The notes under the pieces were generated by a model. That model was not told the origin of the DNA, did no database searches, and saw only the letters and a program-made list of their open reading frames with translations. DNA of 64,000 bases from Cephalotrichum gorgonifer (taxonomy: Eukaryota > Ascomycota > Sordariomycetes > Microascales > Microascaceae), in the NCBI GenBank assembly GCA_900312665.1, contig ONZQ02000004.1:618047-682046 (forward strand), read 5' to 3'. Within the stretch, counting starts at the first letter, position 1; each line of letters begins with the position of its first letter. Below are positions 23,408 through 35,131 of this stretch, piece after piece. Made by a program: the position numbers and the translations under genes.

Positions 23408-24801
23408 GTGGGAGGGGCACAGCACTTGGGGCACCATTACAAGGAGCACCCGTTGGAAAAAAGATAAGGAAATGTGTGATTAGGACAGGAATTGGACCTA
23501 GTACGGCGTGCTTCCTGCTGGGGGCGCTTATATTAGATCGCTCTTGAATTGTAATGCTATCTCATGTATCCCCATGGTTTAGACGGCACTTAAATACCAA
23601 TGCTATATATAATGTATCCGCATAGTTTCCCTAGCGTTGTAAACGAAAGTAAACTACGTATCACCACTGGCGGTGTCGCCTACGCTTTGGACTGTCGGCG
23701 CCATATAGAGCCACCCACGGCACGCTCCCACCCTGCCACTCGGATAGATGGCGATATATAATACTGCGGGGCAGTAGAGAAACCTGTGAGACATCCACCG
23801 CGGAGAGACCACATCTGCCACGTCACTTCAAGACGCAGGCTGGTGTTTCACGCAAAAAGAACGCCGAGGTACGACGGGGCCATGGTGTGGATTCGTGGAC
23901 CGGCGGTAACAAAGTCCGCAGACGGGGCCGGGCGGGGAGCTCCATGGGACCTGTGAGACATGTTCCGAACTGCTCTCTCCATACATGCGCGATACCTTTC
24001 CATGTAAGTTCCCTGGCACCACCAGTCAGACGGAAGGCCTAGATCATTCAAGGATCCTAATTTGCCGAACGTTCAGCCAAAAGGTACAGTTAAAAAGATG
24101 AAGCGGGTAGGGAGTTAGGGGTGACAATTCGGTGCACCTAAGGACCTGTCCCACATGCCAGCCTTCCACCAAGAAATGTCCCCGAGCGACAGAGCCAATC
24201 GTCGCGTCCCAGTTAGTGCTGCAAAAGAACGGTAACCTTCGTCGGGCATGCCGAACACAAAACTAGGCGTGCTAGACTATTGAATTGAAACCACTGGCGC
24301 AGTCCGGACGAAGTGATGCGACGAGCGAACCCGAATGTGCAACGGACAGTTGAAAGCACCACTCACGAGCATATGGATCCCTTAAGCCGCTAGATATATT
24401 ATCTATCAAAACGGAGAGGATAACTCCGTACATATGATCAACTACCACCCGGGGGAGTATCATAAAACGGATGAGCTGCTTTTCGGTGAGGGGGGACGGC
24501 CGGCTGTGATCGCTTCGATGTCGAGCACCAGGTCTGGGATGGGAGAATAAAGGGCGGACGAAGGGCTGCTTGCAATTCATGTGCTTGGTCATAACGTCCC
24601 TCTCGCCACTCGATGCTTTCGGGTCTTCCCCTGCTATCGAAATGGCCCCGGCTCCAGCCGGCTCGTGTACCCCATACTCCATACTAATACGGACAGCGTG
24701 TCCTGACCTTTGAGTCAAGTTGGCCCATATCCCCAAACAGGTCAGTCGAAGCGACCGAGAAAGGGAAGATGAGCAAGAATTGAGCGGTGCCCTTAGCCGC
24801 A
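23408..24801. other. intergenic between convergent genes
   Basis: A 1.4-kb 3' flank of ERG2 and NMR. A 176-codon minus-strand frame (24272-24802) shows no family motif and I do not support it. No repeat stands out. Confidence 0.45.
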
Positions 24802-26199
24802 TTATGGCAGCCGCACTAGTCCTTGCGCGCCCGCCGGCTTCTTCATGACAAGCCCTTCGTCGTTGTCGTCATCGGAGTATTCGCCATCGTCACCATCGTC
24901 ATTATCGTATCGTTCGTGAAGGTCGCCGCCAGCCCCATCTTGTACTTCGTCCTCGGGGTTGGATTCGTCGTCGCTATCCTCTCCCATCCACCTCATGCCA
25001 TTTGCGTATTCCTCGAGGGGGAATATTTCCCGAGCGTACTCCTCTATCCCCCTCGGCGCCTCCCATAATAACATGACCTGGGAGGGGCAACCTCCTTCTA
25101 TCTCGGGATCGCCAAAGTACGGGGGCTGCTTCTTCGGGTCGTCCTTGCCTAGGGTGAACAGCTTTTCTAGCATCTGCAGCTGGTCCCGATAGCCCTCCGG
25201 AATTGGCACCCTGATCTCAATCGGGCCCCGAACGTATTTTACGGGGCGGCCAACTCCCTTGGAGAAGAGAGCGCATAGCTCCCGGGGCGTAAGCATCTCG
25301 TAGGCGAGAGCTATTCGACGCCGATTCCACTTGGCAGGACCTTCCTTAAAGATCTGATAGACGGCGGGTCCGACATCATGCTCCGCATCTAGCCACGGTA
25401 GCTTGGCATCCGGGTGGAAGGGTGCCTGCCAGACGAAGGAACCGTCGGGCTGCAGCTCCATGCAGAAGAGCGGGTAGGGAAGAGACGTGAAGTTGTTGTT
25501 GTAGATGCCGGTGTAGACAAAGGTGGCGGGTAGGCCGATGTCCCTGATGTGCTGCTCGACCATGTACTTGTTGGACCAGAGCGGCAATGAAGGCCAGGCC
25601 GGGTTGTACAGGGTGTGGTCGGGCATGGACGAGTAGATGTAGTGTTGAATGCCCGCCTTCTTCGCGGCATCAGCAAGAGCTTTGCCAATCGCCACCTCAT
25701 CGCCGTAATAGGTGGTGTTGATAAAGGCGAGGTGGGCGCCGCGGAAGAGCTCGGTTATGAGCTCATGGTTGATGCCGATCCCGGAGAGGTGGCCATTGCG
25801 CGACACATCGCTATTCTCCTTCGTGGGCCGGTGCCTGGTGTAGAGGTCGCCGACAAGGCATTTGACGTTTGGGTTTGTGGAGACCTCAGTCGCAAGAACG
25901 CTTTCCAGATCCCTCAGCTGGGCGCGGATGGTATAGCCAAGGACGGTGGCAACGCGGATGAGGGATGCGGCCTGCCGACCACTGGCATTGATGACGGCGA
26001 TGGTCTTGTCCGGGGTGTGCATCTGACGCTTCGCGGGGCGGAAATTCAACGAGTTGTTCCTCGACACGAGAGGGGAGGCCTCAGAATATGATGATCTGGA
26101 GTGCTTGTGTTTCCTTCCGATTGTGGGAGAAGAAGAGAGGATGTCATTTTGCCTGCTCCGATTCGGGGCCGTTCGGATGGGTAGGCCAACCCCATTCAT
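24802..26199 (-). CDS. nmr: NmrA-family nitrogen metabolite repression regulator
   Basis: Negative regulator of GATA factors (AreA/NIT2) under good nitrogen supply. NmrA proteins are NAD(P)-binding short-chain-reductase folds without catalysis. A single exon encodes about 465 aa from the ATG at 26199; in-frame ATGs at 26211 and 26292 are possible. The N-terminal extension (SPTIGRKHKHSRSSYSEAS, SLNFRPAKRQ) precedes the Rossmann core: KTIAVINASGRQAASLIRVA carries the modified glycine motif. FINTTYYGDEVAIGKALADA, HYIYSSMPDHT (no catalytic YxxxK), FVYTGIYNNNFTSLPYPLF and DAEHDVGPAVYQIFKEGP are diagnostic. The C-terminus is a long acidic run (DDGDDGEYSDDDNDEG) from a GAC/GAT-rich repeat. This and the asparaginase gene 20 kb away are both nitrogen-related, but no linkage is implied. 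Confidence 0.93.
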   Translation of the reverse strand: MNGVGLPIRTAPNRSRQNDILSSSPTIGRKHKHSRSSYSEASPLVSRNNSLNFRPAKRQMHTPDKTIAVINASGRQAASLIRVATVLGYTIRAQLRDLESVLATEVSTNPNVKCLVGDLYTRHRPTKENSDVSRNGHLSGIGINHELITELFRGAHLAFINTTYYGDEVAIGKALADAAKKAGIQHYIYSSMPDHTLYNPAWPSLPLWSNKYMVEQHIRDIGLPATFVYTGIYNNNFTSLPYPLFCMELQPDGSFVWQAPFHPDAKLPWLDAEHDVGPAVYQIFKEGPAKWNRRRIALAYEMLTPRELCALFSKGVGRPVKYVRGPIEIRVPIPEGYRDQLQMLEKLFTLGKDDPKKQPPYFGDPEIEGGCPSQVMLLWEAPRGIEEYAREIFPLEEYANGMRWMGEDSDDESNPEDEVQDGAGGDLHERYDNDDGDDGEYSDDDNDEGLVMKKPAGAQGLVRLP

Positions 26200-29100
26200 T
26201 TGGGACAGCATGAGGCGGACCAGATGCAGGGTAAGAGCGACGGTGGACGGTGGGGGGGGTATCCGTAGGGTGCAAGGCGCTCGGTGCACCAAAAAAGCAG
26301 TGGATGAATTTCGTTAGGCGGGGTGGACGGAAGGTGGATGCTTGCGGTTGGTGGGGGGAAGGGGGGGGAACGGATTTTTATGACACACGGCCCGAGGCCG
26401 GCCAACAGAGAATGGCCGATGGGATGGTCCAAGAGAAAATTGCAGCGGCGAAGAGGAGAGAGAGAAAGAGAGAGAGCCCAGTCAGGGAGAGAGGGAGAGG
26501 GAAAAATCGAGGCAGACGCCCGTTGATCGGACCTTGGATAACCGGGTTGGTTTCGGATGCAGTTGAAGGCGGGTTAAGGCAGCAAGTCAAATAAATCCCT
26601 TGGCTGGTTCTGCGCAATCACATTCGCACTCCAATCGCAGGCCTGGGGGGCACGGGTACAAACGCGCGTGTATGTCGTGTGTGCTTGGAAGAAGAAGGGG
26701 GGGGGGGGAGCACAAGTTCCTCTGAGGGCGAGCGAGGACTGACTGCACCGAGCCAGATGTGCGAATGTAAGGAAGATCGCGGTTTGCGACTTCGGAGAAA
26801 GGTAGTATAATGCAGGTAGGAGGGGGAAAGTCCCAGCGTCAGCCAGAGCAGGGAAGAAGTGATAATTAAATCGAAGGGCAGGGCGAAGAAAAGTTAAAAG
26901 TCTAATAATTCGACAGCTTACAAGGACATGTCGGGGGAGAACGGAGGTGTGGAGCAGGAAGCAAGTATTATTATGGCACGTTCTTGGGCCGGTGTTGCCA
27001 AAGTGTGCATTGCTGGCCAGGCTTCGAGTACGAGTACGGGCTATGGGGAGTACTTCTTCCTCCATACACGCCCCCCCCCTCTTCTCCTCTTCCTTCGTAT
27101 GCGAGTAGTCAACTACAAGAACTACAAGTATACACGTGGTGGGTGAACCTTCAACAGCGGGACAGGACAGAAGCCTAAGGCCGAGAACTGGGGCTACAGT
27201 ATGCGGATTGGACCAGCTCACTGTCTCGTTTGTTGGAGTTAGTTTCTCTTGCCTCTTGCGGGCTACGCTGGCGGCACGAGGGCTGTTGCGACGGCTCATT
27301 TGTGGGGAAGGATTAGCGTCATGCTACTCGTATTAATCCCCATGTTTTCCAACCCCCGGAGGGAAAGAAAGACCTTACTCGTAGGAGATCAAGAGGGTCG
27401 CCGAGTACAAGTATAGACCGCATTACTCCTACATCCGTGCCGGTCTCGGCATACGGACCGACTTGAAGTAAACACGATTGAACACTGAAGGAGCATGTTA
27501 TTCGGACGGCGGCAGCCATAGAGAGTACGCTATTAGAATGAGACGTCACATGGCCAAGTAGGAATATTCCATCTGAGCGAGTAGATGATAAGGAGCGATG
27601 GTGTGCCCCTGCGGGACGAAACGACAGCCGCCGGGTCGGATCCATAACAAAAGTGCCCATTCGAGTTATGGCGCCAGGGAACACGTATTCCTTCAATTCC
27701 CTAGTTGTAATAGCTAAACAAAAAAAACGAGAGACATTAGGTACAGGTGAGGCTGCCCTTTCCCCGCGCCCATACGAGTAGTCGTGGTTGTCGAAAGAAC
27801 CCGAACATTATAGGACATGCACAGGGACCCTCTTGAAGTGGTGAAGAAGGCGGGGGAAAAGAAGCTAGTATTATTTTGGGATGGGCGACTCCATGCATCG
27901 CCAAGCACCCTGCGGGACCGGAGCCGTGCTCCAGGAATGGCGTGGTGAGGAATTATCGCGGTTTGGGAAGGAGACATTATCAACATTAGTCCTTGTAGGG
28001 TTCATGAACACCGTGGCTGCCGTTGCCTTCCGGCTGGCATTGGATAGAGGCTGCCTGCAGGTCGTTGAGGGGGAAAGATAGCGCATATTAAAGGAGGCTT
28101 TGTGAGGAACATGGAAGGTGCCACCGCCAGATTCGCAATCTGATCATCTTGGCACTTTCCATTCCGCTGGAGGTTGTATCAGCAGCAGTCCGCTTGGATT
28201 AGGTATTCCAGTCATGATAACGACAAGATTGCGCGTAATATATCCGGACTGATTGGTCAAGAGCCTGATGGCCGGAGAGTCAGCACGGGTCTCACGGGTC
28301 TCTACGAGTACAGATATGAGAATGGGCAAGAGCGGCTGACCCCTGACCAGGCGGTTTACTGATCCCATGAGGAGGTGGCTGCGGGCCGTGCGAGTGGTTA
28401 GAGGGATTATCATTAACAGTATCGGGAGTACCTGTCCATCCAGGTACTAAAAGCTACGAGTAATATGTAGGTACGTTGTTAGGACGGAAAAAAAAATAAA
28501 ATGTCCAAGCTCGCCATTTCTTGATCAGGATCGGCCAGATAATCTCAGAGATAAGGAATAAAAGAGACCCTCCCAAGTTACCAAAACACTCTTGACCAGC
28601 TAGCTCGTCCAATCGGGAGAGATTACGAGATCACTCCTGTCCAGGTCCGGGCGTTGACTTAGATGGTCTAGTCCCTGTCTTGGGCGGACAGCAGTAGTGG
28701 CCTGTAGGAGTACATATGCAATACCTTGTAATTATGTACTCCTGAGCCTCTACCCCAGAGCCCGTGCCGAGAAGTGATATGTCGTCAGTCTGCTTCCAGA
28801 TGGTTAGATGTCGATACAAGTATGTACTCGTATGTCCAACCGGCCTGAAGCTATCGTTCCCGACCCGCCCCGATGTTCTTGCATGGATGGGGTAGATAGC
28901 GTCCCCCGGGGTATCACATCCATAATATGTACACCGTACGGGTAGGTAGGATGTCACTCAACGCCCGCTGGACGACCCTCGGGGAATTGCTACGTGAGAG
29001 GCTGATATCGTACACTTTTTTTTTTCACCGCTGCCACGAGGAGGGAAATCCGTTGGGGGGGAACCACGTCTTCCCAGCCCACATTAAAGAAATCGTTAGT

Positions 29101-30885
29101 GGGCGAATTTGAGCCTCCAATTTCACCACGAGATGCATTTTGGAGGGCACCTGCTGGCGAGCTATACCCGATGAGCGCTACAATTACGTACCAGAATCGG
29201 CACGACACAGGCCTCTTCAAGACGAACAGGCGGGACCTTCCCTACAGTTGGCCAATGAAGTCTAAGTTAGGCTTCTGCCCCGTGTAAGCTGGCATTGGAT
29301 TGCGTCGGCCTTGTCAGTCCGTCCAGCGTCCCCACGCGGAGAGGGGATGACGGTGTGCAGGGGAATTATGTTATCATGCGTGGAATAACTGGAAGGAAAG
29401 TGATGCGATAATGGCATTGCTCCCAGATTCCACGGGTTCCATGGGTTCCAAGGGGGGCCGCGGGGGGAGGGGGGGGGGACATCAGCGAGGCAGATCCCTC
29501 CGATTATGCCATTGTACTTGGTCTATTTCAGGGCACGTGGTCCATTTCTGACCAAGGTATATATAAAAAAAAGTGTTCTTAGTGGGATCCACTAGTCCCG
29601 AAGCCACATCCCATCACTTACTACGTACTTGTACGGCTGGGGTGGTTAACAAACTAGTTCACGGAGGAATACATAGAATTCGATTCGGATACCGGCGAGT
29701 CGGGGAAATGCATGAAATCAGAGCGAGCGGCTACCAATGGCCCGCGGAGATACAAGTTTCTCGCTCGCGGCAGATGACGGCATCGGAATGTGGTTGTACG
29801 TAATGGATTGGAAACCCAATTGTACCCAGCAGAAGCTTTTCTAATGGTGTGTGAATGGCGACAAAGTCCAGGCCGAAGGCGAACGCCGCATATTGTTGGA
29901 AGTACTTGTAGCCACCCGCCTGCACCCATGCTCCAGGGCGTGCATGCTCAGGCTCAGGTACGGGCGCTCGTGACCGAACTAGTATTACGGGGCAGGGCAC
30001 GAGTATTACACCATTCCTTTCTGGCCATTCTGGCAAGGAAGATGGAGATAGGGCGGTCCACTCGCGTCAGACTTAGGGACCTGTCTGACCAGGGTCCACC
30101 TTCCACAGCGGTCCATCGGACAGAGCACGGGCCGGTTTAAAATATTTCAGTCGACATTCCATGGAGGGGCAGCGATCCCCTCTCGGCGGGGTAGGTCGCT
30201 CCTCGCTTGCGACAAGCACGACGTGCGCAGCAATACCTGGATGGAGAAGTGAAGAAGTGGAAACCTTTACCTAATTCAAACCCCCGTTGCATAATACCGA
30301 AGTGGTCCCTCCTCCTTGTGGGACCTTGAGCGCGGTAACTCTGTATGGCGCAAGTCTTAATAGCGCACGAGTAGACAGAGAGGAGAAATCTGGTAGATTA
30401 AGTGCCCTGGAATAGTGTCTCCGATGGAGACCGTGCAGGGAGGAGACAGGCCGAACCCAAGACCCAGCCAACCGTGTGCCGCGGGGAAGAATCGTCTCCG
30501 ATCACTAGCCACGCGAGCCGGATAAACCAGTGAGCGCGTGACGATGAAAAAAAAATCACTGGAAATACTCACCGCCACCTTCCTCGCTCTGTTGAACTCT
30601 CCGAGCACTTCCGCTTGCTCCCGCCGTCGCTCTTGCCTTTGCGGTTGCTAGCTCTGGCTCTCACCTGTCACTCGTTCTTGCCCTTGTGGTTGCTGGCTCT
30701 GGCTCACGCGGGCTGTCACTCGCTCTTGCTGTTGTATACAAGTACTTTAGGCTCCGGGGCCACGGAGGAAAGCAAGAAGGGTCCTCAAGGCACTCGGCCG
30801 AGTGGTCGCTGCCAAATATGCAGGCCTTGTATTGTTACGGACAACGCTAACCACTCACTTTACTTCTGCACGGAGAACAACTCGG
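26200..30885. other. 4.7-kb gene-free stretch
   Basis: The largest interval without a supported gene. A 241-codon minus-strand frame (26574-27299) directly upstream of NMR is rich in Arg/Pro/Thr with homopolymers and looks like leader or promoter sequence. Further right, short frames overlap on both strands with no shared family. Notable contents are poly-G/poly-C runs (about 26699-26710, 29459-29480), AG-rich tracts (26451-26505) and many copies of palindromic TACTCGTA/TACTTGTA/TACAAGTA words (for example 27022-27038, 28815-28832, 29621-29636, 30735-30746). A long NMR 5' leader or non-coding transcripts are possible. I saw no tRNA. Confidence 0.45.
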
Positions 30886-33636
30886 TCACCCCTGCGTACC
30901 CATATCCGTATTCGTACTCGTACCTGGCGCATCGAAATCCAATTCGGGCAGCTCGCTGGATTGCATATCCAACCATGTTGCCATTTGGTCGCTCAGCATT
31001 TGGGCTTCCGCCGAGGCAAAATACGAGTCTGTGACCAAGTTTTCAAATTCTCGCTGCCCATGTGTTAGTCCCCTCCCCTGCGAAACGACTTATCGTGATA
31101 GTTACGCCGCGAGCGCTAGACATACCCAATCCAGGTCGGCGCTTGATCCTATCAGCCCCAGGTTCAAGTTTGACCAATCTGTCACCTTGTCCACGTCCGA
31201 ATCAAGCATACTGCACGAGATCCCTGCGAAATCAGGTGTCTGCGGGGGACAACTGTAGCTTCCAGGCGCTGCCACTGTCCGGAGGTTAATATTAGCCCAC
31301 AATTGTCAGAATGACGCCTACAGCCACGTGGACATTGGAACAGGGGAATTAGGCCAGCCAGCAACCTCCAGCTACGTACCTGATGGTGCCATCCCAGCGG
31401 AAGTACTATAGGGCGCCTCTAGTCGAAGGTCGGATATCGCTGGGTTGTATGGCGGTCCCATGACGCCCTCGGGATGACCCTTCTCATCGGGGATACTGAT
31501 AAGTTTGTGAAGCATCGTACTAATGACAGTAGACGCCTTCTCGAACTCGGGTCTCCCTGTCATGCCGGTCCAACATCTGTGCGACTTGATAAGCTGTGTA
31601 AGCTCCTCCTTGGCCGGCAAGACCGTCCCCGGAGCGGACCAAGGGCTCGTGCCGTCGCCGTCTGGGTAAGATGGGCTTCGCACACATATGTATACCACCG
31701 TTGCCGCGAGGAGGAAGTCATACAACGCTAACATGGATATGAACCAGGCACTTGTGTTAAAGACGTGATCCGCTTGCATGCCCTCCCACATCTGGTCCTG
31801 GTAGCGTAGGAGTGCCAGGGCTGACTCGAGACATATACTGCGTGAGTGGGAATGCTCCTCCCTAAGTATCGGCTCCGTGAGGTAGCGTCTATGGAGGACG
31901 CATCGGCTTTTTTGGAGGAGGGCGGCGAGACCGGCGCGCTGTAGGATCTGGTGCGGGTGGTCCCCGACGCTCTCCTCGAGGGGGCGGGGCTTCATTGTCT
32001 GAGGCACCCTGGCCCACGTGTCAAGAAGGAGCTGGTCAAGATGTGAGACCTCGGCGTAGGATGGGGGCGAGAGAGCGTGGGAGTGAGCGGCTATTTTCAG
32101 GAAGACCTTTGAGACGGCACACTTGCTGATAGGATAGCTGAGCCGTGTGTACTCCGTCGGCGGCCGGGCCGGAGGCAGCTCCATACAGCTCTCATCGAAG
32201 TCCTCGTCCAATATGTTGAGCGGCGGAGCGGTGTCGCTCTCGATGCCTTGTACTATGCTCGGAAGCCCGACGTGGAAGGAGACGATGTGGTCCATGGTAA
32301 CGGCCACGCCCCACATGCGGCGGCGCATCTCGCCCTCAAAGGGGCTTATGCCGGGGAGCTTGCTCGGGTCGCGGTGGAGACCCACTTTGAGCATCAGGCG
32401 CACGCAGACACCCAGGAGCACGTAGCTGTCCATCTGGTTGCTGGCGTTGACGCACATCTCAGACTCCACGAACAGGAGGAGGGGCGGGATGGTATTGTAC
32501 CCGGCCAGGGTGTATCTGCCATACACGAGGGCCCACCCCGCCGCGGCGCGGTAAGCCTTGATCTGCGCCATCCGCCCCGGGCTGGGCATCGCGGTGGCAG
32601 GCTGGGAGGGGTCATCGGGGGGAGCATAGATGGTGCCGAGGGTAAGAACCATGAATAGGAGCGCGATCCAGTTTATGGGAACGTTTTGCGAATCCCCGCA
32701 AAACTGGTCGTACTGCGAGATGGAGCGTTAGAGATGTGAGGATGGAAATAGCCCGGCTCAGAACTAATATTAAACGCTCCAGACACGCACCTTTTTTAAA
32801 AACGTAGGTTTATGTACAATATCTACATCCCAGGTTAGCTAGAATTCGTACGGTGGCCCTTGTCATCTATATAGACGCGAGGGTGGGTATATGGGACGTG
32901 AATACGCTGAGCGACGGTCAGCTCTCCGAAGTAGCGAGCGATCAGACGGTCCATGGCGGACTTCTCCGGGAGGATGTTCAGGAGGTCTTCCTTGCTCCGG
33001 AAGTCACCGGCCGAGAAGAGCAGGAACCGCGGTGCCAGGCCGGTGGTATCGGCCGAGAGGGGGCTCTCCTCCTCCGGCTCCTCCGGATCGTCGAAGTAGC
33101 TCTTGAGGACTTCGATCTGTGCCACGTCAGATCGGGGATAACTTGGCATGGGATAATAGTCCCTCGGTCTCGTGACTTTTTCCCTAGTTGGGGGGCTCGA
33201 GGGAACCTGGGGAAGGGGTATAACCTACATCCTCCAGAATGGCCATGCAATGCGTAGCACCCACGTAACTCGTTGCCCGACGCCCACTAACAACCGTCCC
33301 CTTCTCCCCAACCACAGCTTCCTCTTCCTCCTTCCCTCCGCTCGCCGCCCCTGCGCCCTCCTTTCCGCCCCCATCGGCGTTTCCACCCTTAGAAGTGGCG
33401 ACATCCCCCTCGGCCATAATCTCCCTGACCATCCCCTCCAGCCGCTGTAGCCTCGCCGCCACGCCTTTCCCCGGCCGGAGCCGCTCTGGGCGGTCCGTGT
33501 AGCGGCAGGCGTGGGCATGCGACTTGCGGAGGCATTGGGCGCAGACAGGGCGGGCGCGGTCGCATTTCTGCTTGGAGGCCCTGCAGGAGTCGCACGAGAG
33601 CGGGACGCGGTTCCGCTTGAGGGGCCTGAGGTCCAT
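30886..33636 (-). CDS. Zn2Cys6 transcription factor with fungal_trans domain
   Basis: Six exons (33636-33229, 33116-32906, 32822-32791, 32712-31380, 31274-31126, 31053-30886) give 766 aa. The zinc cluster is at residues 15-44 (CDSC, QKC, PVC, AQC, HAC), followed by the linker RLQRLEGMVREIM, a dimerisation coil. The fungal-specific regulatory domain starts with DRLIARYFGELTVAQ, then the 32-nt exon encoding IVHKPTFLKK and YDQFCGDSQNVPINWIALLF. CVRLMLKVGLHRDPSKLPGISPFEGEMRRRMWG is its hallmark. The last two exons are small but use clear signals (ACTAAC branch, GGGCAG acceptor) and encode an acidic tail (SCSMLDSDVDKVTDWSNLNL, FENLVTDSYF) that could be an activation region. A shorter model ending at 31372 is possible. 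Target genes unknown. An upstream in-frame ATG exists at 33735. Confidence 0.9.
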
Positions 33637-34124
33637 TTGTATTCTGGTCTGGCGAACGCTGGATCTGGGTATGGCTTGGGTTTCGCGGTTTACTTCAGAG
33701 AGGCTGGTTGGGTGAGCAGGGAGGGTTTGGAACAAGGACTACGGACGTTGTGTTTGGTGGTACGTGGATGTGAAGTTGGTCAGGGCAGCTTGGTAGTTTC
33801 AAAATTATCGTTCGTTCATCGAGGGATTGTGCGGTGGTGGTGAGTGATAAGGTAATGAAGACAAGTACGGGAACCGGTCGGTAGCCACGGATCAGCAAGT
33901 GGCAATGCTGTATCACCACTCACATAAATTTATCAATTTAGCAACACAAACTTTTTTTCTACCACTCGAAAGCGCCATGAGCATGAAAAGTAAGTCATAA
34001 ACCCTAAAATCTACCGCCCTCCCTGCGGTTCCAAACGCCTGAAAAAATGATAGAGAATATAAAATAAGCCCGGCAAGCTAGCCCTAGTAAGGAGGCAAGC
34101 CAGCAAATCCCCGTCCCTGGCACA
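33637..34124. other. intergenic
   Basis: Upstream region of the transcription factor and 3' flank of FCF1, both on the minus strand. No gene is seen. Confidence 0.5.
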
Positions 34125-35131
34125 TCACTCGACAGCCCCCGGCAGCCTCTCAATGGTATACTTGCCCCTGGCCACCTTCATGATCGGCACGCCGGGCACC
34201 TTGCGCAGCCTCCTCTGGAGGTCCTTATCGTCGGTGCCGACGATGTAGATGCGCGACTTGGAGACGCGGTCGAAGATGCAGTCGTCGGCGTAGATGCCCT
34301 TGTGTTGGCACTTGAGGACCTGGAAGTTCTCGCTCTTGGCCACGCGGAGTGAGAGCCTGTACTTCGGGCCGAGCTTCTCCAACTCTGGTACGGTCCTGTG
34401 TCAGCCAGGGGGTCTCGACGTAGGGTAGAGGACGTAGAAGGGTAAAGGGTGATAGACGTACCGGCGAGTACACAGGTGGTGATGAACATGTTGACCTTGG
34501 CGTAGAGGCAGTCCATGCTGGCCTGGACTAGGGAGAGCTTCCGCGAGACAGAGTGTCTACGGTCTGTTAGTACAAACCTGTACGTTGACGGGGGTGCTAG
34601 TTGATCGCTAGTCCTGGTCTGAGGGAGGATACTGACGATATGAAGTTGGTATCGACAAGACAGTTGTAAGGTGGTACGAGAGCCGTGTTGTGCGCGAAGA
34701 ACATCTGCGATGGCATCTGGGGTCTGTTGATCGCGGTCAGTGCCCGATACATGTCTGAGATGGTGCAGAGAAGAGACTGGAGGCGTACATTTCCCTCACG
34801 ATCTCATCGTTAGCCTCCTCCTGCGCCTTCTTCTTGTTGGCCGCATCGGCGACGCCCTTGTTCTCCTTTAGCCTGGCATCACCTATATAACCTCTGTCAG
34901 TCCCGGTTTTTACATGCTCAACGACGCAACTCATATTACTTACGCTTTCCTATAATCCGCTTGACCTAGTATAGTAGACCCCACGGGTTAGCAGGCGGGC
35001 CATGGGACGGGGGGGGTGAGGGTCAAAGGCGCAAGCAAGGTGATGTGATGGGTGAAGCATATATCGACGCTTATCGATAAGGTGGGGTGGGATACCGTTG
35101 CAAATTTTCGAGTGCGCTTGGCTACACCCAT
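34125..35131 (-). CDS. FCF1: rRNA-processing PIN-domain protein Fcf1/Utp24
   Basis: Component of the small-subunit processome in the nucleolus; the PIN nuclease that acts at early pre-18S cleavage sites. Six exons (35131-35096, 34965-34944, 34882-34789, 34723-34637, 34556-34462, 34384-34125) join to 197 aa, about the yeast length. Signatures in order: MGVAKRTRKFAT, VKRIIGKRDARLK, PQMPSQMFFAHNTALVPPYN, the PIN-domain start CLVDTNFISHSV (catalytic Asp), LVQASMDCLYAKVNMFITTC, LAELEKLGPKYRLSLRVAK, HKGIYADDCIFDRV, RIYIVGTDDKDLQRRLRKVP and MKVARGKYTIERLPGAVE. Exon 1 is 36 nt and exon 2 only 22 nt. Every acceptor used keeps the family sequence intact, so the model is secure. Confidence 0.95.

Noticed and set aside
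24272..24802. 176-codon frame downstream of NMR
   Set aside because: No recognisable motif or splice-linked partner; overlaps the 3' flank of two convergent genes.
26574..27299. 241-codon minus-strand frame upstream of NMR
   Set aside because: Arg/Pro/Thr-rich with homopolymer-encoded runs and AG-repeat sequence, no domain. More likely leader or promoter DNA.
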